Source of the DNA: Rubrobacteraceae bacterium
GTDB taxonomy: Bacteria; Actinomycetota; Rubrobacteria; Rubrobacterales; Rubrobacteraceae
Reading direction: 5' to 3'
Assembly (NCBI GenBank): GCA_021156345.1
Contig: JAJNDJ010000041.1
Span: 1 to 9,178 of the forward strand
Length of the DNA stretch: 9,178 bases
The notes beneath the pieces were generated by a model. It made no database searches. It was not told the DNA's origin and was given only the letters and a program-made list of their open reading frames with translations. The position numbers and the translations under genes are program-made. Positions 1-6,811 of this stretch are shown here, in pieces (within the stretch, counting starts at the first letter, position 1; each line of letters starts with the position of its first letter).

Positions 1-5
1 GCCAC

Positions 6-95
6 GGAGAGGTGGCAGAGTGGTTGAATGCGGCGGTCTCGAAAACCGTTACGTCGGTAATCCCGGCGTCGGGGGTTCGAATCCCCCCCTCTCCG
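6..95 (+). tRNA. tRNA-Ser (anticodon CGA)
   Basis: This is a class II tRNA that reads the serine codon UCG. The acceptor stem GGAGAGG (6-12) pairs with CCTCTCC (88-94), and G95 is the discriminator base. The anticodon stem GCGGT/ACCGT encloses the loop CTCGAAA, which places CGA at the anticodon. A long variable arm (about 50-70) is typical of serine tRNAs. The T arm at 71-87 has a GGGGG/CCCCC stem with a TTCGAAT loop. The 3' CCA is not encoded; CGC follows the discriminator and would have to be processed and CCA added. A full cloverleaf can be drawn, so the identity is secure. Confidence 0.97.
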
Positions 96-109
96 CGCTG
101 TGGAGCTAT

Positions 110-167
110 TCAGCACGCTTCGGCCTCCGCTTGTCAGCACGGCGACTGCGCCGCCTAGTCAGCTAGT
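110..167. repeat. GTCAGC-rich intergenic repeat, copy 1
   Basis: Two blocks here recur in the same order and orientation at the convergent junction near 3242-3281. A 17-base block, TCAGCACGCTTCGGCCT, lies at 110-126 (also 3242-3258), and a 10-base block, GTCAGCTAGT, lies at 158-167 (also 3272-3281). The spacing differs, 31 bases here and 13 there. The inter-block sequence here carries a small hairpin (CGGCG/CGCCG, 140-153) nested between AGCAC (136-140) and GTGCT (166-170). The copy follows the tRNA directly and no gene overlaps it, so it is probably a dispersed intergenic element of this genome. Whether it is a terminator, a mobile palindromic unit or something else cannot be told from two copies. 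Confidence 0.6.
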
Positions 168-259
168 GCTTGCGCATCCGAAAGCTGAAATGCTTACAGG
201 CTCAAAACGCGTATGATGCTCCTTGTGATGTGGCTTTGTTTCGGGGTGGAGATCTAGGC

Positions 260-1460
260 GTGCGTAAGGCCGGTGATTCCAGGGTTTGGGATGCGGTAAT
301 GATCACGGCCGGCTTCTGGGTGCTTGGGGCCTCGCTGTGGATGTATATCGACTACATGGGCGCGACTCTGAAGAGGATCTCGACGCAGTCCATGGCGTTT
401 CACGTCGACTTCGACAGCTTCTGGCGTTCGGCCAGGGCGATGCTCGAAGGACAGAGCATCTACGACACTGGGGTTGATCTGGTAAACCTCAATCCCCCTC
501 TCTGGACCTTTCTGGACAGTGCTCATCTCGCCTCTCGGGCTTCTCGAGCCGATCACGGCGTACAGGGGCTTCGTCCTGATCTCCCTGGCCGTGGTCGTCG
601 GCTATCTGGCGTGGACCGTTGAGGAGTTGCGCCTGAGGCCGGGGTGGACGGTGGTCGGGGTCGTAATGCTGCTCCTCTCTTCGCCGCTACTCGCTACGCT
701 GGCGCTCGGGCAGGTCTATCCCGTGTTGGCCCTGGGACTCGTGGCGGCCTGGGTGGCTGACCGGCGGGACGGACAGGAGATCTCTGGCGCGGCCCTTGGC
801 CTGGTCGTTGCCTTGAAGCCCTCACTTCTCCCTGTGCTCCTGTGGCCGCTCGCGAGGCGGAGGTGGAGGGCGTTGGTGGCCGCTCTCATCTCCGGGTCGG
901 TGGCCACGCTCGTTGGGGTCATCGTACTCGGGCCTGGGGAGACGCTTGACTACATCGGGGTTTTGAGGGAGCAACCGGTCAGTGCCTACTGGGACAACGC
1001 GTCCCTGCCCTCCGCGGCGGCGCGGTTGTTTACGGAGAACCCCTACGCCCAGAACGTCACTACTTTGCCGTGGATGGTCGGTGTCGGCTACGCGTTTGGG
1101 ATCATCGCCATCGTCCTTACCGCCATGAGAGTTAGGCATGGACCCGAGGTGGGGTTGTGGGTGCTGGTTGCGGCTTCGCTCCTGGCCTCGCCCATCGCGT
1201 GGCACAACTATCTGGTGTTGCTCGGGCCCGGTATCCTGCTGCTACTGGCGCGGGGCAGGGCGGCGACGGCTTTTCTGCTGCTTGCGTTGCAGTCCATTCC
1301 GGCACAGTGGCCCCTGATCTGGAACGACAGGGGCACGGTCGTGGCGTCCCTGGCGATGACGCTCTATCTGTATATCCTGATCGCGCACTGGCTCGCCCTC
1401 CTGGCCGCAACGAGGGAGCCCGCAGATACGTTCGGGCCTGCTACAGAGAAGCCAGGATAA
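260..1460 (+). pseudogene. GT87 (DUF2029)-family membrane glycosyltransferase, frameshifted
   Basis: This looks like a polyprenol-phosphate-dependent mannosyltransferase-like enzyme (GT87/DUF2029), a multispanning protein that adds sugars to cell-envelope glycans. The substrate cannot be inferred. The GTG at 260 is preferred because GGTGGAG (245-251) sits just upstream; an in-frame TTG at 170 lacks a comparable site. The first part has one membrane segment (residues about 12-31), then an extracytoplasmic DFDSFWRSARAMLEG stretch with conserved acidic residues (D50, D52), and NPPLW. The frame then breaks. Dropping one G at 514/515 joins it as FLTVLISPLGLL to the 519-1460 frame, which carries many hydrophobic segments and reaches the normal family length of about 400 residues. 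A weak -10-like TATGAT lies at 212-217 without a good -35. The gene is either a recent pseudogene or carries a one-base sequence error. The next gene follows after 75 bases. Confidence 0.75.
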
Positions 1461-1513
1461 AGGGAGTTACGAGCGGCTTTGGGAAGCGTGGCATACTTCC
1501 ATGCGGGCAGCGA

Positions 1514-1527
1514 TCCCTAGGGAAAGG
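1514..1527 (+). promoter_or_regulatory. Ribosome binding site overlapping a 10-bp palindrome
   Basis: AGGGAAAGG (1519-1527) lies 8 bases before ATG 1536 and supports that start over the adjacent GTG at 1533. Its 5' part is half of the perfect palindrome TCCCTAGGGA (1514-1523), so the site could be partly hidden in a short hairpin. No protein binding can be claimed. Confidence 0.45.
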
Positions 1528-1535
1528 TTGAAGTG

Positions 1536-2432
1536 ATGGCAGAGACCCTCATGCAGCGCGTGGTCGAAGCATTGCCCTTCCTGGACGACATTGCCGATGG
1601 CGTTCAGCCGAAGGTGCAGGAGGCCGTCGCCGCGGGCGGCACTACGGCACGCAACGTGCTCGACGGCGTCTGGCTCGAGGCGCCATTGCACCCGGCCCTT
1701 ACGGACGTACCTGTGGGATGCTGGACTGCGGCACTAGTCTTCGATGGACTCGACGTTGCTACCGGGAAGGAGCCCATAAGACACGCGGCCGACGCCTCGC
1801 TCGTTTTCGGGACGTTGGCAGCGTTTGGGGCCGCCGTGACCGGGCTCTCCGACTGGCGGTACCTGAGTGGAGGGTCGAGGCGGATGGGAGTGGCGCACGG
1901 CCTTCTGAACACGATCGGGCTCGTCCTTAGCATCGTCTCGTTCGTCCTCCGGGCTTCGGGGCGCAGGAATGCCGGGCGTCTGGCCTTTCTGACGGGGTAC
2001 TCCATCAGTGGCATGGCCGCCCATCTCGGTGGGGAACTCTCCTACCACTACGGGCTACGCGTGGACAGGAACGTCTCCGAGGAAGCCGGTCCCGATGAGT
2101 TCGTTCCCGTCCTGGGCGAGAGCGAGCTGGCGCAGAACGACCTGCGCCGGATCGAGGTCGAAGGGGTGGGAGTCCTGCTTAGCCGTTCCTCTGCTGGCCA
2201 GGTCTGCGCCATAGCCGCCACGTGCAACCACTTCTCCGGCCCGCTCGAAGCGGGCGACCGCCAGGGCGACACCGTAGTCTGTCCCCTGCACAACTCCCGC
2301 TTCGATCTGTGTAGCGGCGAAGTTATCGACGGCCCGGCCGTCTTCCCCCAATCTCGCTACGAGACCAGGGTGCGTGACGGGAACATAGAGGTCAAGGCCG
2401 CCGCGGAGAACGTTCAGAAGAAGGTCAGGTAG
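1536..2432 (+). CDS. DUF2231 membrane protein fused to a Rieske [2Fe-2S] domain
   Basis: The product has 298 residues from ATG 1536, which has the better-spaced ribosome site; GTG 1533 would add one Met. The N-terminal half is a DUF2231 membrane domain. It carries the characteristic LHPALTDVPVG motif (H52) at the start of the first of about four hydrophobic segments (about 58-73, 86-105, 118-140 and 148-165). The C-terminal third (about 190-290) is a Rieske ferredoxin domain with all four cluster ligands: C230-x-H232, then sixteen residues, then C249-x-x-H252. The expected product is a membrane-anchored one-electron carrier with a soluble cluster domain. Partners are unknown and no oxygenase or cytochrome bc gene is adjacent. 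The disulfide cysteines typical of bc1-type Rieske proteins are absent, so it resembles ferredoxin-type or dioxygenase-type Rieske domains. The ZIP transporter gene follows after 61 bases on the same strand. Confidence 0.88.
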   Translation: MAETLMQRVVEALPFLDDIADGVQPKVQEAVAAGGTTARNVLDGVWLEAPLHPALTDVPVGCWTAALVFDGLDVATGKEPIRHAADASLVFGTLAAFGAAVTGLSDWRYLSGGSRRMGVAHGLLNTIGLVLSIVSFVLRASGRRNAGRLAFLTGYSISGMAAHLGGELSYHYGLRVDRNVSEEAGPDEFVPVLGESELAQNDLRRIEVEGVGVLLSRSSAGQVCAIAATCNHFSGPLEAGDRQGDTVVCPLHNSRFDLCSGEVIDGPAVFPQSRYETRVRDGNIEVKAAAENVQKKVR

Positions 2433-2493
2433 TCATCTGTTCGCCGGCTGAGAAGGCGACCGGCACGTCCGCGGGGCGGAGTATGTAGGCCTG

Positions 2494-3198
2494 GTGCTGA
2501 GCGCCTTCATCTTCGGGTTGGTGGCCTCGAGCGCACTGGTGATCGGCGCGGTCGCCGGGGCCTACTGGACGCCGCCCAGGCCGCTGCTCGCCTCGGCCCT
2601 GGCCTTTGCCAGCGGCGCCCTGATCACCGCGTTGGCTTTCGACCTTTTCCAGGAGTCGTTCAAGCACGGCGGCGCGTGGCTCTCCTCGATCGGGTTGCTT
2701 TTGGGGGCCGCGGCCTTCGTTGTAGCCGACGAGGCGCTCGACCGCTACATCAAAGGAGGTGGCGGTGTCTCGGCCTTCGCCCTGCTGGCAGCAGTGACGC
2801 TTGACGGTATCCCCGAGAACATGGCCCTTGGTGTCTCTTTGCTCGAGATGTCCGGTGGAGGGACGTTGACGCTGCTCGTGGCCATCTTTCTCTCCAACCT
2901 GCCCGAGTCCCTGGGCGGGGCCGTGGGGATGCGCCAGCAGGGCCGCTCCAGACGCTTCGCCATCGGGGTCTGGAGCGCCACTGCGGTCGTGCTCGCCGTC
3001 GCGGTGGTGCTTGGCAACGTGGCCCTCTCTAGCGCCGGGGAAGGAGCGCTCGCCGCATTGCTCTCCTTCGCCGGGGGCGCGGTGCTCGCCTCGCTGGCCG
3101 ACACCCTGATGCCGGATGCCTACCGGGAGGGTGGTAAGTGGGTCGCCTTCGCCACGGCAGCCGGCTTCCTGCTTTCGTTCCTGATCGCAGAGGTGTGA
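2494..3198 (+). CDS. ZIP-family divalent metal transporter
   Basis: This 234-residue polytopic membrane protein probably moves zinc or a related divalent cation across the cytoplasmic membrane. About eight hydrophobic segments fill its length. The two metal-binding helices are recognisable as LDGIPENMALG (D104, P107, E108, N109) and SNLPESLGG (N135, P137, E138), matching the paired PE motifs of ZIP transporters. The usual first-motif histidine is replaced by D104, which may alter the metal preferred. The loop between helices 3 and 4 is short and has no histidine-rich stretch. GTG 2494 is the first plausible start after an in-frame stop at 2449; its ribosome site is weak (GGAG at 2478-2481). 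It shares a strand with the Rieske gene upstream, and the stop is followed two bases later by a very strong hairpin. Confidence 0.85.
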   Translation: MLSAFIFGLVASSALVIGAVAGAYWTPPRPLLASALAFASGALITALAFDLFQESFKHGGAWLSSIGLLLGAAAFVVADEALDRYIKGGGGVSAFALLAAVTLDGIPENMALGVSLLEMSGGGTLTLLVAIFLSNLPESLGGAVGMRQQGRSRRFAIGVWSATAVVLAVAVVLGNVALSSAGEGALAALLSFAGGAVLASLADTLMPDAYREGGKWVAFATAAGFLLSFLIAEV

Positions 3199-3200
3199 AA

Positions 3201-3236
3201 GCGGTGTCTGGAAGGGTCGACCCTTCCAGACGCCGC
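3201..3236. terminator. Long perfect hairpin at the convergent gene junction
   Basis: The arm 3201-3218 is complementary to 3219-3236 over 18 positions, with a single T·G wobble (3205/3232). The central 26 bases are an exact palindrome (arm GTCTGGAAGGGTC). It begins two bases after the stop codon of the ZIP gene. No T tract follows on either strand, so if it terminates transcription it does so as a strong GC-rich stem acting in both directions. Confidence 0.65.
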
Positions 3237-3240
3237 GCTG

Positions 3241-3297
3241 GTCAGCACGCTTCGGCCTGCGGCCCCAGCGTGTCAGCTAGTCAGCAGATGACTAGCT
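3241..3297. repeat. GTCAGC-rich intergenic repeat, copy 2, with two hairpins
   Basis: This is the second copy of the element at 110-167. It holds the same 17-base block (3242-3258) and 10-base block (3272-3281). It contains two inverted repeats. The first is CACGCT (3246-3251) with AGCGTG (3267-3272), enclosing GGCC/GGCC. The second is AGCTAGTCA (3275-3283) with its exact complement TGACTAGCT (3289-3297) and a 5-base loop. The second stem overlaps the stop codon of the minus-strand gene (3292-3294), so it may form the 3' end of that operon's transcript. Confidence 0.6.
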
Positions 3298-3906
3298 CTT
3301 CTCCAGCGACTCCAGGGCTTCTGCGGCGGCGCGACGGAGCGAGCGGCTTGAGTCTACCTGGAAGACCTTCTGCAGGTCGCCACGGGCGCGGGCCCTCTCG
3401 CCCAGAGCCGCCAGGGCCGAGGCCCGATTGTAGTGGGCTATGCCGAGTTTGGGATCCAGCTTTATGGCTTGGTCTGTGGCTTCCAGGGCGGCGCCGGGGT
3501 TACCTGATGCGTCCAGGCTCGCCCCGAGGGCCGAGTAGTAGCGGGGCAGGGGACGGCGGGCGCAGATCTCATCGTAGAGGTTCGCCGCCTTCTCGTACTC
3601 GCCCTTGCGGAAGGCGGTCCCGGCACGGCGTTCGTCCGGGGTGACGGCGCGGGTCATCAGGGCCGTGAGGATGGCAGCGCCGCAGAGGTATACGAGGAGG
3701 ACGGGGCCATAGTTCTCGACGGTTGCGAGGTTCATCACAAAGGGCAGACCAGCGATAAAGACGCCTGTGGAGAGGGGTGGTATCAGCCGCAGGAAAAAGT
3801 CCCTGTAGGCCCTTACGCGCAACAGATCCCTGTTCTGACGGCCGATCAAGAAGGTGAAGACCATCAGGATTACCAGCGCGCCGATCGTAGGATAGAGTAG
3901 CTTCAC
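3292..3906 (-). CDS. Membrane-anchored TPR protein (second of a paralogous pair)
   Basis: This 204-residue protein has an N-terminal membrane region with three hydrophobic segments (about 5-22, 41-60 and 67-86). Tetratricopeptide-like repeats follow at about 92-119, 122-152 and 155-185, with typical helix-pair residues such as GEYEKAANLY and GIAHYNRASALAALG. TPRs mediate protein-protein contacts, so a scaffold or assembly role at the membrane is likely; the partner is unknown. The GTG start at 3906 overlaps the TGA of the upstream gene by four bases (GTGA), which indicates translational coupling. Architecture, length and several motifs (NRDL near residue 25, the YYNRA-like third repeat) match the upstream protein, so the two arose by tandem duplication and then diverged considerably. 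The final codon lies inside a 9-bp inverted repeat. Confidence 0.85.
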   Translation of the reverse strand: MKLLYPTIGALVILMVFTFLIGRQNRDLLRVRAYRDFFLRLIPPLSTGVFIAGLPFVMNLATVENYGPVLLVYLCGAAILTALMTRAVTPDERRAGTAFRKGEYEKAANLYDEICARRPLPRYYSALGASLDASGNPGAALEATDQAIKLDPKLGIAHYNRASALAALGERARARGDLQKVFQVDSSRSLRRAAAEALESLEKS

Positions 3907-4505
3907 GAGAGTTCTTCCAGCATCCTCCTGGAGGCCGATCGGAAGCGACGGGGGAGGTCCGTACTCTGCGCCTTCTCGAGATCCTTGACGGCCCTGCTCT
4001 TCTTCCCCATCCTTTGTAAGACGAGGGCGCGGTTGTAGTAAGCGAGGCCGTACTCTGGATCGTCTTTGATCGCCTGCGTCGAGGCTTCCACGGACTCCTC
4101 GTAACGCTCAGAAGCGCCAAGGGCTGCCCCCATAAAGGCCTTGTTGCGGGCGAGCGGCTTCTCCTCTACCAGCTCCCTGTAGAGCTCGACCGCCCTTGCG
4201 TAATCGCCGGCGCGGAAGGCCCTGTTGGCGCTGCGCTCCAGGGAGGACACGGAGAGGAAGCTGGCGCCGATTATGGCGACAGCGGAGACGGCCATCCAGG
4301 TCAGGAGCATTCGCCCCTCTCCGTAGCTCTGGACTACGAACAGGCTCAGCACCATCAAGAACAGAGCGAGGAAGGGGAGGGCCTTGCGGGCCAGGTCTCC
4401 CCAGGCTTTAGCCCTTGCCAGGTCGCGGTTGGCGGCGTAGATCGTCTGCCAACTCACGAAGAGGAGCAGGAAGATCAAGACTATCGTTATCGCTCCAGAG
4501 CCCAC
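3903..4505 (-). CDS. Membrane-anchored TPR protein (first of a paralogous pair)
   Basis: This 200-residue protein has hydrophobic segments at about 5-24, 42-59 and 66-87, then three TPR-like units (about 91-118, 122-150 and 153-183). Recognisable pieces are GDYARAVELYRELVEEKP, ERYEESVEASTQAIKDDP and GLAYYNRALVLQRMGKKSRA. A basic segment (NRDLARAKAWGDLARK, 26-41) joins the first and second membrane helices. The GTG start at 4505 has AAGGGGG a few bases upstream. The gene begins nine bases after the DUF1802 stop and overlaps the second TPR gene by four bases, so the three probably share a transcript. Its function is not recognised beyond a membrane TPR scaffold. Because the protein lacks a signal peptidase site and has an odd number of helices, the side of the membrane carrying the TPRs is uncertain. 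Confidence 0.85.
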   Translation of the reverse strand: MGSGAITIVLIFLLLFVSWQTIYAANRDLARAKAWGDLARKALPFLALFLMVLSLFVVQSYGEGRMLLTWMAVSAVAIIGASFLSVSSLERSANRAFRAGDYARAVELYRELVEEKPLARNKAFMGAALGASERYEESVEASTQAIKDDPEYGLAYYNRALVLQRMGKKSRAVKDLEKAQSTDLPRRFRSASRRMLEELS

Positions 4506-4514
4506 ATCTCCCCC

Positions 4515-5099
4515 TTAAGAGCCGACCGGTGCACGCTCGAGACTCTCCAATACCCCGAGCGCAGGGGCCACCAGCCTATCGAAGTCCTCGTCGGAGAGAG
4601 CGGCCCGCGCTCCTTCGACAGAGACGGGTTCATGGAGCCCGATCCAGGACTTGCATCCGCCGTACTCATCCCTGTACGGGAGCTCGACCATTTCGGGGAG
4701 CAGATAAGTGCGCAGGACGAGCACCGTGAGTGGCTTCTTCGGACGCCACTTGAAGCGGCGCTCGGCGTACTCGGGCGTCCACATGTGATGCGGGTCGAGC
4801 GCCGACAGTTCTTCGTCCTCGGAGATCTCGTAGGCGCCTTCGACCTCTGCGAACGACGAGAAGCGCAAGGGTCCATCGTCGGCGAGGTCAGGGATACCGT
4901 CCATCAGGCCGCGATATTCCTCTTTCAGTAGTCCCGGCCTCTGGTGCTCGTAACCAGGGAGGAGCAAAAAGCGCGTCTGGGGCACGGCGAACGCTTTCTC
5001 CCTTATACCGCCCTTCCTGACGACGAGCGCCGTCTCTGCGCGCTCCAGTGCCCTGACGGCGACCGCCCACTCCTTCAGCGCGTGCTGTAGAGAATCCAA
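4515..5099 (-). CDS. DUF1802-family protein
   Basis: The opening ALKEWAVAVRALERAETALVVRKGGIRE region, followed by FLLLPGYEHQ, is the recognisable signature of DUF1802 proteins. These are soluble proteins of unknown biochemical role found in several bacterial phyla. The TTG at 5099 is chosen because AGAGGTGA (minus strand, complement of about 5103-5110) lies just upstream and the family homology starts here. A longer GTG frame from 5132 would begin at or before the predicted transcription start. From TTG the product is 194 residues with no membrane segment or signal peptide. Other conserved-looking stretches are the HMWTPEYAERRFKWRPKKPL block and, near the end, LSDEDFDRLV. It leads the minus-strand operon with the two TPR genes and is divergent from fumC. 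I cannot assign a function. Confidence 0.82.
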   Translation of the reverse strand: MDSLQHALKEWAVAVRALERAETALVVRKGGIREKAFAVPQTRFLLLPGYEHQRPGLLKEEYRGLMDGIPDLADDGPLRFSSFAEVEGAYEISEDEELSALDPHHMWTPEYAERRFKWRPKKPLTVLVLRTYLLPEMVELPYRDEYGGCKSWIGLHEPVSVEGARAALSDEDFDRLVAPALGVLESLERAPVGS

Positions 5100-5110
5100 G
5101 ACATCACCTC

Positions 5111-5174
5111 TCGTATAATGCGACCGTTGCACGCCTGATTATATGACGAGAGCGTTCCGGCTTCGATAAAGGAG
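5111..5174. promoter_or_regulatory. Divergent promoter region between DUF1802 and fumC, with fumC ribosome site
   Basis: Two exact TATAAT hexamers lie here on opposite strands: plus strand at 5114-5119, minus strand at 5143-5138. The minus one would start transcription near 5131, about 32 bases before the DUF1802 TTG. The plus one would start near 5126, about 55 bases before fumC. Neither has a convincing -35 at 17 bases, so the calls rest on the -10 hexamers and their position. AAAGGAGG (5168-5174 region) is a near-ideal Shine-Dalgarno site seven bases before the fumC TTG and fixes that start. Confidence 0.45.
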
Positions 5175-5180
5175 GCACAA

Positions 5181-6572
5181 TTGACCCAGCAAGAGACACC
5201 GCACCGCGTAGAGCGAGATTCGATGGGGGAAGTGAAGGTCCCCCGCGACGCCCTCTTCGGCGCCCAGACCCGCCGCGCCCTGGATAACTTCCCCGTAAGC
5301 GACCTCAGGTTCCAGAGACGGTTCATCCAGGCTCTCGGAGCCATAAAGCTAGAGTCGGCGAACGTGAACAACGAGCTGGGTTTGCTCGAGGACGAACTCA
5401 AGGACGCCATCGTGGAGGCGGCGGAGGAGGTCGTCGAGGGAAGGCTCGACAACCAGTTCGTGCTGGACATCTTCCAGACAGGGAGCGGCACCTCCACGAA
5501 CATGAACGCCAACGAGGTCATCTCCAACCGGGCCATCCAGATCCTGGAAGGCGAGCTGGGCTCCAAGAGCCCGGCCCACCCCAACGACCATGTCAACCAG
5601 GGCCAGTCCTCTAACGACGTCATCCCGACAGCCATCCACGTCTCCGCGCTCGTCGCCATCAAAGAGGACCTGCTCCCCGGCCTGCGGAAGCTCCAGGAGG
5701 CGCTCGACGTGAAGGCCAGCGAGTTCGATGATGTCGTCAAGACCGGGAGGACGCATCTCCAGGACGCCACCCCCATACGTCTCGGGCAGGAGTTCCGCGG
5801 CTACGCGGGCCAGATCGAACGCGGCATACAGCGCCTCGACAAAGCCGTAGAAGACCTCGGCGAAGTGGCCCTCGGTGGCACAGCCGTGGGTACCGGCGTC
5901 AACACCCACCCCGAGTTCGCATCCAAGGTCTGCGAGAAGCTCTCCTCTCGCTTTGGTATCGAGGTACGCGAGACGGAGAACCACTTCCAGGCCCAGAGTG
6001 CGATGGACGCGGCCGTTTTCGCCAGCGGCGCCCTCAAGACCGTCGCGGTGAGCTTGCTCAAGATCTCCAACGACATCCGCTGGCTCGGGGCGGGACCCCG
6101 CGCAAACCTCGCCGAGATAGCATTGCCGGAAGTGCAGCCTGGCTCATCCATCATGCCAGGCAAGGTGAACCCCGTGATCGCAGAGAGCGCCACCATGGTC
6201 GCCGCGCAGGTCATAGGCAACGACGCCACAATCGCTGTCGCCGGAGGGAGCGGCAACTTCGAGCTAAACGTAATGCTCCCTGTCATCGCCTACAACCTGA
6301 TCCAGAGCATAGAAATCCTGGGTTCCGCTTCGGCCAACCTCGCAGGCCAGTGCGTCTCCGGCCTCCAAGCGACAGACCGCGGTCCCGAACTAGTCGAGCG
6401 GGGCCTCATGCTGGCCACAGCCCTCGCCCCCGTGGTCGGCTACGATAAAGCGGCGGAGATCTCCAAACAGGCCTACAAGACAGGCAAGACCATCCGCGAG
6501 GTAGCCCGCGAAAGCACAGACCTCTCCGAAGTAGAGCTCGACAGCTTATTGGACGCGCGCAAGATGACATAG
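5181..6572 (+). CDS. fumC: Class II fumarate hydratase
   Basis: Fumarase C interconverts fumarate and L-malate in the TCA cycle as a cytoplasmic homotetramer without an iron-sulfur cluster. The 463-residue length is standard and the frame is intact. Signature regions in order are GSGTSTNMNANEV (101-113), HPNDHVNQGQSSND (133-146), GRTHLQDATP with the catalytic-region T191/H192, and the superfamily loop GSSIMPGKVNP (321-331). S322, K328 and N330 match E. coli FumC Ser318, Lys324 and Asn326, and H133 matches the second-site His129; there is a constant offset of four. The TTG start at 5181 follows a strong AAAGGAGG site. The DUF1802 operon is divergent upstream, and no other TCA-cycle gene is adjacent. 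Aspartase and argininosuccinate lyase share the fold, but the SS-loop and length fit fumarase best. Confidence 0.96.
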   Translation: MTQQETPHRVERDSMGEVKVPRDALFGAQTRRALDNFPVSDLRFQRRFIQALGAIKLESANVNNELGLLEDELKDAIVEAAEEVVEGRLDNQFVLDIFQTGSGTSTNMNANEVISNRAIQILEGELGSKSPAHPNDHVNQGQSSNDVIPTAIHVSALVAIKEDLLPGLRKLQEALDVKASEFDDVVKTGRTHLQDATPIRLGQEFRGYAGQIERGIQRLDKAVEDLGEVALGGTAVGTGVNTHPEFASKVCEKLSSRFGIEVRETENHFQAQSAMDAAVFASGALKTVAVSLLKISNDIRWLGAGPRANLAEIALPEVQPGSSIMPGKVNPVIAESATMVAAQVIGNDATIAVAGGSGNFELNVMLPVIAYNLIQSIEILGSASANLAGQCVSGLQATDRGPELVERGLMLATALAPVVGYDKAAEISKQAYKTGKTIREVARESTDLSEVELDSLLDARKMT

Positions 6573-6811
6573 ATCCAGGACCCTACAGATGTGACGCAGC
6601 TGATGTTCGGCTGTTACCGGAATGGGTGTATGGCCGCCGTCCGCCAACAGGTTACCGCCTCGGCACGGTGTACGCCGCCGAAATAGGGGTTCAGGCTCGC
6701 GACGATCCCGACACCGTGTACAAGTCACCAACCAACTTCGTTGCCTCGCCGAAGCCGACGTCCTGGCCGGCAGAGACATGGTGCTTTTCGACCCATAACT
6801 CATCTCACCCC
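6573..6811. other. Intergenic stretch without a recognisable gene
   Basis: About 240 bases lie between the fumC stop and the next promoter. I see no protein I can recognise on either strand. A 58-residue plus-strand frame (6622-6798) is arginine-rich in its first half and has no ribosome site. CACGGTGT (6664-6671) and ACACCGTG (6711-6718) are inverted repeats 39 bases apart, too loose to call a terminator. No obvious rho-independent terminator follows fumC. Confidence 0.5.

Noticed and set aside
6..170. tRNA-Ser as an integration (att) site for a mobile element
   Set aside because: No duplicate of the tRNA 3' end, integrase or phage-like gene is seen in the window.
500..530. Programmed ribosomal frameshift in the GT87 gene
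   Set aside because: There is no slippery run or downstream hairpin at the switch point. A simple one-base insertion explains the break.
3138..3644. Plus-strand ORF across the convergent junction
   Set aside because: It runs through the ZIP 3' end, the palindromes and antisense to the TPR gene. Its Gly/Arg/Pro-rich content is typical of a shadow frame.
5100..5132. Upstream GTG start (5132) for the DUF1802 gene
   Set aside because: The extra residues are not family-like, there is no ribosome site, and it would sit at the predicted transcription start. TTG 5099 has a good site.
5349..5984. Long minus-strand ORF antisense to fumC
   Set aside because: It mirrors the strong codon bias of fumC on the opposite strand; the fumC frame is intact and conserved over the same bases.
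6622..6798. Small plus-strand ORF of 58 residues after fumC
   Set aside because: It lacks a ribosome site, is arginine-rich in the way out-of-frame GC-rich DNA usually is, and resembles no family I know.
6546..6803. Minus-strand ORF overlapping the end of fumC
   Set aside because: It overlaps the conserved fumC C terminus, has low-complexity Arg/Cys-rich content and no recognisable motif.
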